Assembly (NCBI GenBank): GCA_001970855.1
Contig: LSSN01000693.1
Coordinates: 1 to 28,657 of the forward strand
DNA from: Smittium culicis
Taxonomy: Eukaryota; Kickxellomycota; Harpellomycetes; Harpellales; Legeriomycetaceae
Direction: 5' to 3'
Length of the DNA: 28,657 nt
Position numbers and translations under genes: made by a program. The notes beneath the pieces were generated by a model. That model was not told where the DNA came from. It saw nothing but the letters and a program-made list of their open reading frames with translations, and did no database searches. Within the stretch, counting starts at the first letter, position 1; each line of letters opens with the position of its first letter. Shown here piece after piece: positions 1 to 11,532 of the stretch.

Positions 1-3000
1 TATGATTCGCTTATGGTTTATAAGAAATTATTATTTTATAAAATTTTATAAAATACCAATATTTCATAGAAACTCGGGATTGAAGTATTTTTATTGATCA
101 TGGTAGGGTATATTTAGTAGATAAAAATTTACCTAACACATGTGAAAAGGTTAAATAAACCCCCAAAAATAACAAAATTTGAAGTAGATTCGCTAATTTT
201 AACAAATCATCTAACATTTGATAAAAATTGATAATTAAAATAATGGGCTATATTAAGAAAACATTCAATTTATTTGTTACAATTGATAATTAGGAAAAAC
301 AAAACAAAAATTTTCGAAATATTGTAAAAATTATAATGAAACTCATTCTAATATTTAAATTACTTTTTAAAAACACCCCCGAAATATAAAAATAAATTCT
401 AGGAGAAAAATTTTTTTTATTTTCAAATTTAACTCAATTAAATTTTAGCTCAATAATATGATTTTGTGTTTCGATAAAATTCTTATTAAACTGAAAATTT
501 AATTTCTAAGGAAAGTTAAGCTAAAACGTGTTTATAGCTTATCTAATTAATTAATTAAAAAAAAAATTATTCAATAAAAACTATTTTTTATTTTGAAAAC
601 TTCCAATATTAAATCAATCTTTCACATAAAAAAAATTAATAATACACAAGTTAACATAATTAGAAATAATTCCGTGGTAAAAATTTAAATAAATTAAAAA
701 TACAAAAACAAAAACAAAATATATTATTTTTTATAGTATAATATGTTTTATTAAATATTTATATAAAGATATATAATTATCTAAAATATTCAAAAAATAA
801 TTAAAACGCTTGAAAAATAAATACATTAAAATTTTGAATTATAATTCTATTAAATTAACTGTTGCATAATTTGTATCAGAAAGTAATAAAAAAGAAAAAT
901 ATTTCATTTTCCCTTAAACTTGAACTTAAATAGAAATTTCTGCTGTGATAGCTGAGATTTTTTCATACCTCATATTATATGAAACTTTTGAGATATTTTT
1001 TATAAGAATATGCATGAAAATCTCCCAAGTATATCAGTTATATATTTTAGTTATCGTATTTAAATTTATCATAAAAAACTTCTACCCAAATTTGTTCTTA
1101 GGTGTAAAAATTTGTATAAATAATAGTACATAATTTTATTAAACGAAGTTATATTATATGAGATTAATTAAAAAAATAATTCACACTAATAAAAATACTA
1201 TGAAATTAACAACGATAGATAAATTTTCTAAAATAAATTCATTTATTCTTCGTCAAAAACTTCAAACTATTTGCTCTTGGTAAAATGATAAAAGCGATTT
1301 TTTTTTTTTTTTTTTGATGCTAATATTCCTAAGAAAAACAAATATTTAATTTATTAGTCTTAAAGATTATAATATCGAATTTTGAAATTTTTTTAGAAGA
1401 TTTTATCTTAGATACAATAATAAATTATAATTAAATATTAATTGATATATATGTTGCCGTTTATAACCTGGTACGGCGCTATATACGTTTCAATATTCAA
1501 TAAGTATATTTTTTGTAACATTTATTTTATTTAGTTTTCAATTTGTACTTTATTCATTAAATTTCTTCCAATATAAAATTTTCAATAATCATAAAAAAAA
1601 GTGCTTACTGAAGAGGTTTTTATACCTTTTTTGCGATAATACATATTTCTTACTTTTAGTAAAAAATTTTGTTTAATAAAGAGAAAATAATATGACGATG
1701 ATATGTAGAAATAAAATAATATAGTAAGAGTAAAGTAAAATAATTTAAATATAAATGTAGTAAAGATCTAATCAAGATGATAGTTTGATGTTGAAAAAAA
1801 ACTCTTTGTAAAATGAGAATCTTGGATTTTCTTTGTAAAAAAAAAACATCAAGTACTATCTCATTCATATCAATAATAATTTAATATCGTCGGCTTGTAT
1901 TTTTTTGCTAAAAAATATATTTATCTGATTATACAAACGTAATTAGATGTAGATATATATATATATGTGTTAGCTGTGTAGTTAATTTTATTATATAAAT
2001 TCATTAAAAAAAATTTTTTTTTCTTAAGGCTGATAAAACAATATATAGATTTCTAATCAAAATATTTGTTTTTTTGATAAAAAAATTTGTTAAAATTGAG
2101 TTTTCAAGGATTATTACGATAAATAATGGGGAAATTATTCTCTTTCTAATATTTATCATGATTATATGACTATTAAAATATTTTAAGAAAGCTCTAGCTA
2201 ATTATTATGTTAGTAAATAAATTATTTACTCTATAGAATCTTTGAATAAGACATAATTCGGCCAAATTTATGCTTGAGCATAAAATTTGATTTTGATAAC
2301 GATAAAATATAATTTCAGTCGTATATCTATGACTTTTTCGGCTAAAATTCAAAAAAATATTATTCTTTAAATCACAATTGTTAGAGTGATACGGACCAAA
2401 ATATTTTACCACTCTTATTATAATTATGCTATCAATTTCATAAAATATATAAAAAAAATTTTTAATCAAGTACTAAATGGATATTCTTAATTATTAATCA
2501 ATCCGGTTTACAACATTAAAAATAATTTTAGAATCAGAAGGCATATAATTAGATTAAAATTGAAATTCTTTTATCCTTGAGTTTGTTATGAAATGTAAGA
2601 AATATTTCCTATAACAATCTATTCTAAAAAAATTTCAGGAATTAGGTTGATTATTTTAGTCAAAAATTATCAGATCTAATATTGTTCAATAATTAATCAA
2701 TAAATACGTATGACAGTGTACAAAATTTGAAGAGTTCTCTAAAATTTATTTCAAAAAATAATTTTCCTATTTAATGCAAGAAATAAATTTAATTATTTTA
2801 TTTATTTTTCTTGATATATTCCAAAAATTACCACTATTTAAATTTCAGTTACAAATAATTTTATTAGTACAAAATTCATAATATAAATCCGAAATTCCAC
2901 AGGGCTCTCATTTAGGCATTATTTTTTTATTTTTGAATTTTCCTATTTTTAAATTTTTTTAGAAATAATATATATTACTACAAAAAATTAATCGCTTGAT

Positions 3001-5984
3001 TTTCTGGAGTTTTACAGTATATAAATTTCAAGAGAATAAACAAAATGGAAAATAAATTCTTTATGAATTTATTTTTTCTATTATGATTATAAATACTAAT
3101 CAACATATAAAATTGAAGTGTTAAAATGCTAATTAGGAGTTTTATTTATTTTTAAAAAATAATGAAAAAGTATCATCTATATAATAATATAAATAGTAAA
3201 TATAATTTATTTATCTGAGTTATTATTACATCATACCTTAATAAAATCAAGAAATATTCTATTACAGCTTTAAAAAATGATTCTAAAATAATTCCAATAA
3301 ATGCTTTTTATAAATATACGAGAAATAATGATTTTTAAAATTTCCTAAATAATCTACATTAAAAAGATAATATTAATATTAAAAAAGATATTTTACATAT
3401 TTCAAAATAAGCCCTGAATTAGATAATATCGATAAAAATTTCAGAACGAAATTAAAAAAAGCTAATTATGGTCTTTATTGATTATCTAATCATATATATA
3501 TAAGAAAAATAGTGACTATTATTGTAATAAATATTATTAATATTCACAAATTAGGATAAATTTTCTTTATTTTCTGTCAAGATGGAACATATTATAACCA
3601 ATTTATTAAAATCTATCCATGAATATATATTATATCTAAATTATAATATAAATTTATGCATGAAATAGTATAAATAAGACCATAACTAATAAATAATTTA
3701 TATCTTTGAAATGCTGGCTAAAAAAAATAGAGAAATATAATATGCTAACATTTACACTCTTGGTGATAAATTTAAATATTTTATCTCTTTATATTTTCAT
3801 ATCAGATAATAGTATTAATCAGAGATAGTTAAAAAAAAATAATTCAAATAATATCGATTATAATAAAAAATATAAAGGTTATAGAATTATTTAATGTTTT
3901 TTTTTATTTATTGCATAATATATTTTGGTTAATTTTATAAATAATTTAATATTAGCAAATAATTATCCATAAAAAAATTTCATTAAAAAAAATTGGTCTA
4001 AATTTCTTGTATAGTATAAAATTATAAGATTTCCAACAAATTTAATCTATCTAAATAAGTAATCAAAGAAGAATATGATCCCCAATTTAAAAAAAAAAAA
4101 GATTTTGTTTTTTTTTAAATCGATGAAATTTCTATACAAATAGCTCTATAAAAATAAAATTATGTGTCAAAGCTAGATTTATAATATAGAATATTTTTTC
4201 GGTGTATTAATAGAATCATAGCATAAGGAATCATGAAATAAGTAAATTAATAATTAAAATAATGGAATCAAAATTAATTTCATGATATCAAAAAGAAATT
4301 ATAAATTTAGACAAAAAATGTAATTTTTTACTATTTATATGGTCATTAAAGCGTATGAATATTTAAATTAATACTTATAAATATTATACCTTTGATTTAA
4401 TTTGAATAATATGTTGTGATTTTTGAAAATTTTTTCGAAAAATAGTATTAATAAGATAGGATAGCTTTTATAAAATTGCTTGAATATATTCCATTTCATA
4501 AAATATTTATAGCTCATAATGATACATATTTGAAAATCACTATAATTAATAGAAATAGGATTAGTTTTTATAAAAATTATAAGCCTTCATATTAGAGATA
4601 GCATTTACATATGGAAAAAAATAGTAAGTATATATAAATATAAAAAAAGTTCGATTATCTGCACGGAGTGAGTTCAAAGTACTTCCGATAGATGAAGAAA
4701 GGATTGTGAATTAATTTTAATTCTCTGATTGAGATCTAAAAAGCCCTATAATAGCGTTAATCAAGCTTGCGCTAAAAAATATAGATTTTGAGACATAATC
4801 TTATTTCTAAATATCCTTAAAGCGATATTTTAACACTTAAAAAACCAATCAAGATAAGAAAAATAGCCTATTGTCAAATTTTTTGCAAGATATCAAGTGC
4901 ATTAATATTTTACCAATTTCAAAAGTTATATAGTCACTTTTATCCTTACAGCTGCCTAATTAATTTAATTAAGTTTAATATACTTATAAATTATTTAAAG
5001 ATAATTTTTAGTATTTAATTATATCTGAGTAATAAATATAGCACCATATCAGGAACAATTTTTTATATGATAAAACATATAATAGCAATAGTTAGAAATT
5101 AAAATTGCTTTTTATTTTATGACGAAGCTTTTTATGGCGAAAATTTTTTTTCCCCTATGCTAGTATAAGTATAACCCATCAATTTTTTTGGAATTAAACT
5201 TAGGTTTAAGAAAATCACTAGCGGAAGACACCTATAAATTTCTTGATATTTTGTAAATATTTTTTAAATTCATTCCAACATATATTGTTTTTTTTATCGA
5301 AAAAATGTTGGTATTACAGATATTTCCTCGAATTTTCAACTTGTTTAACTAAATATTACAGAAAATACGTTAAAAACTTCAATTATATTGTGTTTAATAA
5401 AAAAATACTTCTTATTAAAATAAGAAATAACATGTTTGGATAACAAATTTTTTACCTCGAAAATAAAAGAAAATAGCGGTTCATATCAATTCAAAAAAAT
5501 AAAAAGTCTTTAAAGTTATATTATTCTGGAAAAAAATAATGAAATTTTATAGATGATCAAATGAACTGGATTTTAAATAATTTTTCAAATATAAAGTGTA
5601 TAATTAACAAAAAGTATGTGTGTAAATAAAGTTATTCACCATTATACTCAGTTGGCTCTTTTTTTGAATTTAGGCTTTTTTTTATCTACTGTGCATTATT
5701 TTTGATCTATCGAAATATAAAAAATCAAATTAAAAAAAAAGTATTTTTTCATATAAATTATTAAATAATTAAATTATCTCATAATATAGATCAAATGAAC
5801 TAATTAATTAGATAATTCTTTTATTTATTTATTTATTTATATGGGATATTCTTAGGATAGGCATAAAATTTTTTCTTAGAAATTCTATTTGCTTATTAAA
5901 ATTAGGTTAACGTATTGGGTTTATTACACAACTACTTAGGTGATATTTTTTAATAAGATTTTAAAATTATTCATTACTATAAAT

Positions 5985-6035
5985 TAGGAAAAGCTTGATA
6001 CGAAAAGTTCCACTCCTCGAAATAATCTCCCATAT
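5985..6035 (+). repeat. Dispersed repeat, copy A
   Basis: This is one copy of a roughly 51-base sequence that recurs at 7395-7445 in the same orientation, with a few substitutions and a one-base indel. The best conserved part is GTTCC(A/G)CTC(C/T)T followed by AATCTCCCATAT. Weaker relatives lie at about 16084-16120 (same strand) and 15927-15948 (opposite strand). The repeat is not inside any supported gene, so it is probably a fragment of an old mobile element, but no terminal structure was found. Confidence 0.6.
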
Positions 6036-7394
6036 GCTAAATTAGAGATTTTATCTATTGAAAATTTTATGGGTTTGCTTTATTAGTAACGGGTTAAAAT
6101 TCGATGATATTATTCTATAGATAAATCAATATTTAATATAAAATTTCATAAACAATTATTTTTTGGTAAAATAAAGAAATTTTAAAAGTGAAATACATAT
6201 GTATAAAAATTTAAGTTATAAATCTACCAATAACTCTTTATTACATCGAAAGATTTTATTTTACAAAGTAAAATTTTTATAAAAGAGTAAAATAATACTA
6301 AATTTTATTTTAGATTGAAGTATGGATCAAATTATGCGAGATTTTTAGAAAATGAGTTATTTTTGTTAGTTATTTCATTTGCAAAGCTATATTTTGTTGT
6401 AGTTCTTGAATGCTAATCTTTAATAATTAAAGTGTTTTTTACCAGCTGTATTGAAAAATAATTCATTTAAATATACAAAAAAGGTTCTAGAAAGCGAGAT
6501 TCACAGCTGAATTTATTTTTTTTAAAAAAAGGATATAAAATATAAAAATTCCTTGAAACGATTCTATTGATACTTTTTTCAATTATAAATTAAATACTGC
6601 GATATATTTTAATTATTTCAAAAATCAATTTAATTTGAAGTGTTATCGTATAGCTATTTTTAAGATTCCTATGAATCCTTAAAAATGATTTATAATTAAG
6701 TAATAATAAATATTTTGATTCATGGGTAAATCTTTGATTTAATAGGCATTGATACTCTAAAAATAATTTAAAAAAATTAGTTTATTTTAAAATTTAGAAG
6801 AATATTCGAACTAATCATAATCGATTCGAAAAATTCACTAGTGTATCAAACTATAATTGATATAAAGAAATGATTATTATTTTAGTATCGACTAAATAGT
6901 TTCTGGAAATATTATATTATTTTTGAACTTTTATTCCATACCATCATATAACTATAAATTAGTATCGCTCCAAAAAAAAACTTGAACTTTTTTCTGCATG
7001 AAAATGTATCTTTTTGGGCCTAAAGATCTGTGTTTGTAGATTTACATCTAATATTAAATTTCAACTTTTCTGTTATTTTAGTTTCCGAATTTCAATACGA
7101 ATTAATTATTGGTAGCAGTGATCGTATATCTTAGATATCTATTCAAGATGGTTATTAGTCTTTAAAAAAATCCATCGACAAACAGTTAAAAGAAATTCAT
7201 CACCAGACTCAAAATAAACTTTATCGCTAGCTCAAAAATACACTTAAATATATCGGAGATTCTCAGGGTGAGTAACTTTTTTCCCTTGGAATTTTATTTG
7301 TTAATTACGATTCGATTTTATTATTGGCTAAGGAATTTAAACCATTTGATAATTTATACTACTTGAATTTAAATATAAAATAAAATTTGAAGCG

Positions 7395-7445
7395 TAGGAA
7401 AAATTTAATAGAAAATGTTCCGCTCTTAGAAAGAATCTCCCATAT
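7395..7445 (+). repeat. Dispersed repeat, copy B
   Basis: This is the second copy of the sequence at 5985-6035. The left part reads TAGGAAAAATTTAATA and the right part ends AATCTCCCATAT. Over the right-hand 35 positions the two copies differ by four substitutions and one indel. Similarity fades abruptly to the right of CATAT in both copies. Confidence 0.6.
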
Positions 7446-8630
7446 AAACACACTCGTTCTATTTAGCAGAGCGTATAACCAACACACAGCGCTAAAATAT
7501 ATAATTAAGAAGAAATAGTTCAAATAGCGGACAAAATTAGCCGCAAGAAAAAGCAATATTTCCCTTTTACTCTATCAATATCAAATTGGCTTGTAATTAT
7601 CTAATAATGTTCATTTTAAAATAAAAAATTTCCCTTAATTTGATATTCCTAGCAGTATGCTGAATATTTAAATAAGCTAATTCTAAGGATAGCTGTTGAA
7701 TAAATCAAAAAATATTAAATTTTTATATAAAAGAAGCTCGTTTCTAAGAGACATGATAAAGCTCAGTTAATAAGGATAAATTCTCATAGCAAAAGTGTTT
7801 TTTGTACTAGTCTGGCCATTTTAATAACTAAGTTAGAAATATCAATTGGTTTAGCTAGTCAATCAACTGAGTAAATATTTTCAATAGCTTTCTAATGAAA
7901 ACAAATGTCTGAGAAAAGTGTAATTTTTTCTAAAAGTCAGTGACGCGCCAATATAATCGCAAAAAACGAAGTGCTCGGGATTAAATAGTATCGAGATATC
8001 ACTTGGCTAATATTATTTAATTCGTAAGTTTAGCTCTAGCCAATTGTAAGCAAATATATTTATTCTATATTTAGATAGCTATACGAATCATTTATACTAA
8101 TAGTATATCATTAATAATTCCATGTTATTAGTTTGTAAAGTATTACATAAAAATCACTAATGAACATTAGCTTTGTCGACTAAGTTTCAATAGAATATCA
8201 GCTTTTAAAACATTTTATATAAGATTGATTTTATACTCGAAAATTAAAAAAAAAGATTATTGTGAATTATAAATCAAAGAATTTATACTTTGCTGTATAA
8301 TAAATTTAAAAAACCTACCTTTTCCATAAACACTCCATTTTTACCCCTTTTCATTATCTCCACTCAAAAATTTTCTCATTCTACTAAGTTAATTGTGAAT
8401 ACTAATTCACTTTCGAAGTTTTAAACATTCTTAGATACTACTATTTTCATTGTCATAAAAACTCATATCAAGATAAAGCTTATATTTGACGCTTCGCTTT
8501 AGACATTCCAATTCCGTTTTCACGATCTCCAAAAGCGATTAAAAAATTTAGCCAGCAAATAGCCAAATAAACAACAAAGCGAAAAATATACATATGCAAT
8601 TTCCCATTGGGGTTCAGGGATAAAATTAAT

Positions 8631-9767
8631 ATGAAATGCTTTTTACCTTGCCTATTTATTAGTGCAATAAGCATTCAGTCAGCTTATTGTACTGAGAACT
8701 CTAATAAAAACAACATTTTTTTAAAATCAAATAGCGATAACATAACTCAATCCTCGGTTAATTCTGCTTTAACGCCGGCTTCGTTTCTTGCAAGTTTGAA
8801 TTACCTCGACTCGAATAATACCAACATTAGAGCTTGTAGCGCGACTATTATATCTCCAAGAGTTCTTGTAACTAATGATCTTTGCGTTACTCTGCTTGAG
8901 TCAAGGTTTGGCAAAGGTACAATTAATATTATTGCAGGTTCAAATGATCGCTTCTTGCCAACAGCAAACTACACCGGCACATTTTTAAGTAAAGTTGTGG
9001 TTGATACTTACTCAAAGCTATCGTTTTTGATACTGGATACACCTTTAACTTTCAACTCGACAATCAAGTCCATTCCACTAACTTCGCGTAGCGTTAGCCC
9101 TGGATATAGTGCAATTTTATTGAATTCGGCTATTAATTCAACAGCTCCAATTTCTTTTATAAAATTTTTAGACAATTCTGAATGTGTAAAATCATACTCC
9201 AGTTACGATCCTTTAAAAGCTAACATGATATGTATTTCCAACCCGAAAAAAACTGATTGTGATAATTACGTTGGCGGTGACCCAATCCTCGTATACACCA
9301 GCTCTAACAAACTTGCCCTTGCTGGAATACATGGCGACTATTCATACAACAATACAAAAATAGACTGCACTATTAACGATTCTCCTCTTTTAAGCAATAA
9401 TCTTATCGACTACTTGGCATACATGTCGATCGCATCAAACATGACTGTTTCACAACTTATAACATCAGAGACTCTACTCAACAATGCTATCGACAATGGT
9501 CCACAACCTTTATTATACGATAGCTTATCCAAATTGGTGGAAAAGCTTAACACCGCGAATAATAAAAATAACGACAATTCCACCAGCTCTATCCCAGGAA
9601 ACACAAATTCTACGTCTAATTCCACATCCACACCCTCTTCATCAAATAACGCCAGTTCTTCTTCTAAAAATTCATCTGCTATTTCTACTACGGCCTCCAA
9701 AAACTCGCTTATGCTCGGCATCTTAAATTCAATCCTAGTGGTATCCTTTTTCCTTTCATTATTATAA
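8631..9767 (+). CDS. Secreted GPI-anchored trypsin-fold pseudoprotease
   Basis: This single-exon gene encodes 378 residues. The frame opens further upstream with TTG, but the ATG at 8631 begins directly with a signal peptide (about residues 1-20), so it is the likely start. Residues about 50-265 follow the chymotrypsin (S1) fold. ACSATIISPRVLVTNDLC (68-85) matches the segment holding the catalytic His, and TDCDNYVGGDP (208-218) matches the GDSGGP segment. All six usual disulfide cysteines are kept (69/85, 184/201, 210/246). The catalytic triad is lost: His reads Leu84, Asp reads Ser131 and Ser reads Val214, and the Asp before the Ser reads Tyr213. Residues about 305-355 are rich in Ser, Thr and Asn with many N-glycosylation sequons. 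The C-terminus is hydrophobic without a charged tail, as in GPI-anchored proteins. It probably sits at the cell surface as a binding or decoy protein; this role is inferred. The fold call rests on motif spacing rather than a search. Confidence 0.83.
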   Translation: MKCFLPCLFISAISIQSAYCTENSNKNNIFLKSNSDNITQSSVNSALTPASFLASLNYLDSNNTNIRACSATIISPRVLVTNDLCVTLLESRFGKGTINIIAGSNDRFLPTANYTGTFLSKVVVDTYSKLSFLILDTPLTFNSTIKSIPLTSRSVSPGYSAILLNSAINSTAPISFIKFLDNSECVKSYSSYDPLKANMICISNPKKTDCDNYVGGDPILVYTSSNKLALAGIHGDYSYNNTKIDCTINDSPLLSNNLIDYLAYMSIASNMTVSQLITSETLLNNAIDNGPQPLLYDSLSKLVEKLNTANNKNNDNSTSSIPGNTNSTSNSTSTPSSSNNASSSSKNSSAISTTASKNSLMLGILNSILVVSFFLSLL

Positions 9768-11532
9768 AATGATAAAAGAAAATTAAAAATACATTAAAAT
9801 GCTGGCTGGATTTAATTTTTATACATTTTTTTATTTCTTCACGCGCCGCTGCATCCCAACATCCGCGAATATCATGTTTAAAATATCCAATATTTCCATT
9901 TCTTATAATATCATCCTTGCTTTAAATTTAGATACATAAACAGAAAATAAAATTATGATAAAATTTTTTTTAAAGAAAGAAAAAATTTCCCAAGAACCTC
10001 TTATATTTTAAATCATAAATGAATATAAGAACATGAGGGTATATAAAAATGATACAAGAAAATGCTTTCGAAGATGATTTAAATTTTAGTGCGGATAATT
10101 ATTCCAATAGCTCTGACATATTTTTAAATTATTAGGCAGCTTCAAAAAAAAAAATAAATCTCACATTGATAATAGTGCGTTATTGCTTTTTAAATCCAAA
10201 TTTTTTATATAAAAATTTTAGTATCAGCATAGATTAAATGATTTTAAACAATAGAAACATGAGTTTGATTGTATAATTTTCTGTATGAGCGGAAATTTCC
10301 TAGTACGCTAAAAAGCTTTAAAGTTTTAATGCTGTTAATATTTTGTCTTAGCTATGAAAGAAGAATGGTGGCTATTAAAGGTGATATGTTGTAAAATATT
10401 TATTTTTAATTCAAGTAGATATATCTAATTGGTATAGCCCTAAATATAATTCTCAGATGCTTTCAATAGGGAATTCCGTTTGAAAAGTTAGATATGCGTG
10501 CTTAATAGCTCTATTAACTTAAAAATGTAGTTTTAGTGTGTATATTAGTAGCAGATTTCTATTGTTTAAGAAAATGCTCAGAAACATATGTAGTTTAATT
10601 CGCTATATTGTTCTTGAGGAGATATTAGATTAAAAAATACTGTTGATATTTTATTATTTTCATGATAGTATTAGGAAATTTTTAATCTACAAAAGCTAAA
10701 CGTAATGATAATGGAAAATGTACACCATATTATAAATATTTTTGCACAATAAAATAAAATGAAAATCGCTATAGCGATAGTTGATTATTATCATTAGCAT
10801 TATTTTATTAAAGATAAAACAATCAGCTATTTTTTATCGAGAGATAATTGAGTTAAAGGACGGCTAGTTAGAGATTTGAAGAATACTAGAGGCGTGAATA
10901 GGATTCATTTTTGAGGAGCAGATATCTTTGTTTCTAATAAATAGTTGATAATGTGTGTCAAATGGGAGTATGAAAATTTAAAAAATAAAAGGTTCAGCTT
11001 GAAATATACTCTCTCGTATGTATATTTTATTATATGGATGGCAGTCAATAGAGTGCAAAGAGTAGTGTATACTATCATTTAATAAATAGTAATATATTGG
11101 CAGCAATAATACGTTGATGTATTTACAACTGCTATTTTGTTAACCTTTAGTTATATTTTGGCTCTAAAATTAAGTATGAAAAAAATATAGCTTGAATAGT
11201 AAAATTTGAAATATCTAATATAATTTCATAGCCTTTTCTTTTTTTTTTCATTGTTAGATAAATTTCTTTTTTAGCTCCATTCTAAACGAAGGAGGAAAAA
11301 AAAATTCTAAGGAAATCATATTTCCATTACTCTTTTAACCACTCCACTTTTCTTCTTCTCCATCTACCCATAAAATATACAATTGCCAACTTTCTTTGAC
11401 ATTAAATCTCACTATTTTCCCCCCCCCCTACAAGTACTGTTTACAAATTTAAACTTAGTTATTTTTACTCTGAGCGTTGGCGAAATATAAAAATAAAATA
11501 AAAAGAGAGTCTAGATAAAATATAAAGCTTCG
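9768..11532. other. AT-rich spacer, no supported gene
   Basis: No gene is supported here. A 28-codon acidic frame at 10049-10135 (starting MIQENAFEDD) stands alone and has no visible continuation. A perfect 14-base palindrome, ATCGCTATAGCGAT, lies at 10765-10778. From about 11320 the DNA becomes pyrimidine-rich, including a C9 run near 11421, and this probably forms the promoter and 5' leader of the striatin gene. Confidence 0.6.
11320..11430 (+). promoter_or_regulatory. Pyrimidine-rich leader of striatin gene
   Basis: A CT-rich tract ends about 100 bases before the striatin ATG. It contains TTTCCAT followed by CACTCCACTTTT at 11340-11351. A similar pair, TTTCCAT then CACTCCATTTTT, lies at 8321-8342 upstream of the trypsin-like gene. 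CT-rich tracts near transcription starts are common in fungal promoters. No TATA box was assigned and the transcription start is unknown. Confidence 0.35.

Larger units (their letters stand above)
1..8630. other. Long AT-rich gene-poor block
   Basis: No convincing gene is seen on either strand in this block, which extends to the start of the trypsin-like gene. All open frames are short (about 60 to 90 codons), dominated by Phe, Ile, Lys, Asn and Tyr as expected of random AT-rich DNA, and lack recognisable motifs or splice partners. Homopolymer A and T runs are frequent, and a short TTTA tandem lies near 5820. A dispersed repeat has copies at 5985-6035 and 7395-7445. A frame around 6961-7275 reads weakly like decayed coding sequence. 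No tRNA, rRNA or CRISPR structure was found by eye. Decayed transposons or a heterochromatic spacer are possible explanations. Confidence 0.7.

Noticed and set aside
4649..4933. Plus-strand quasi-frame with coding-like residues broken by TAA stops
   Set aside because: The number of stops is about what random DNA of this composition would give, and no family motif was recognised.
945..5443. Small frames at 945-1133, 1656-1868, 2194-2469 and 5243-5443
   Set aside because: Their composition (Phe, Ile, Lys, Asn, Tyr) matches random translation of AT-rich DNA, and they have no motifs or splice partners.
7024..7275. Alternative genetic code with TAG or TAA read as glutamine
   Set aside because: The well-identified genes here end properly at TAA (complex I, Dre2, PMM), TAG (HIS1) and TGA (striatin), so the standard code holds.
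8607..8630. Upstream TTG start adding eight residues to the trypsin-like protein
   Set aside because: Nuclear eukaryotic genes rarely start at TTG, and the ATG at 8631 begins directly with a signal peptide.
10287..11060. Possible piggyBac transposase remnant matching the nearby MITE
   Set aside because: Scattered short resemblances need many stops removed and the spacing does not fit the family, so it cannot be supported by eye.
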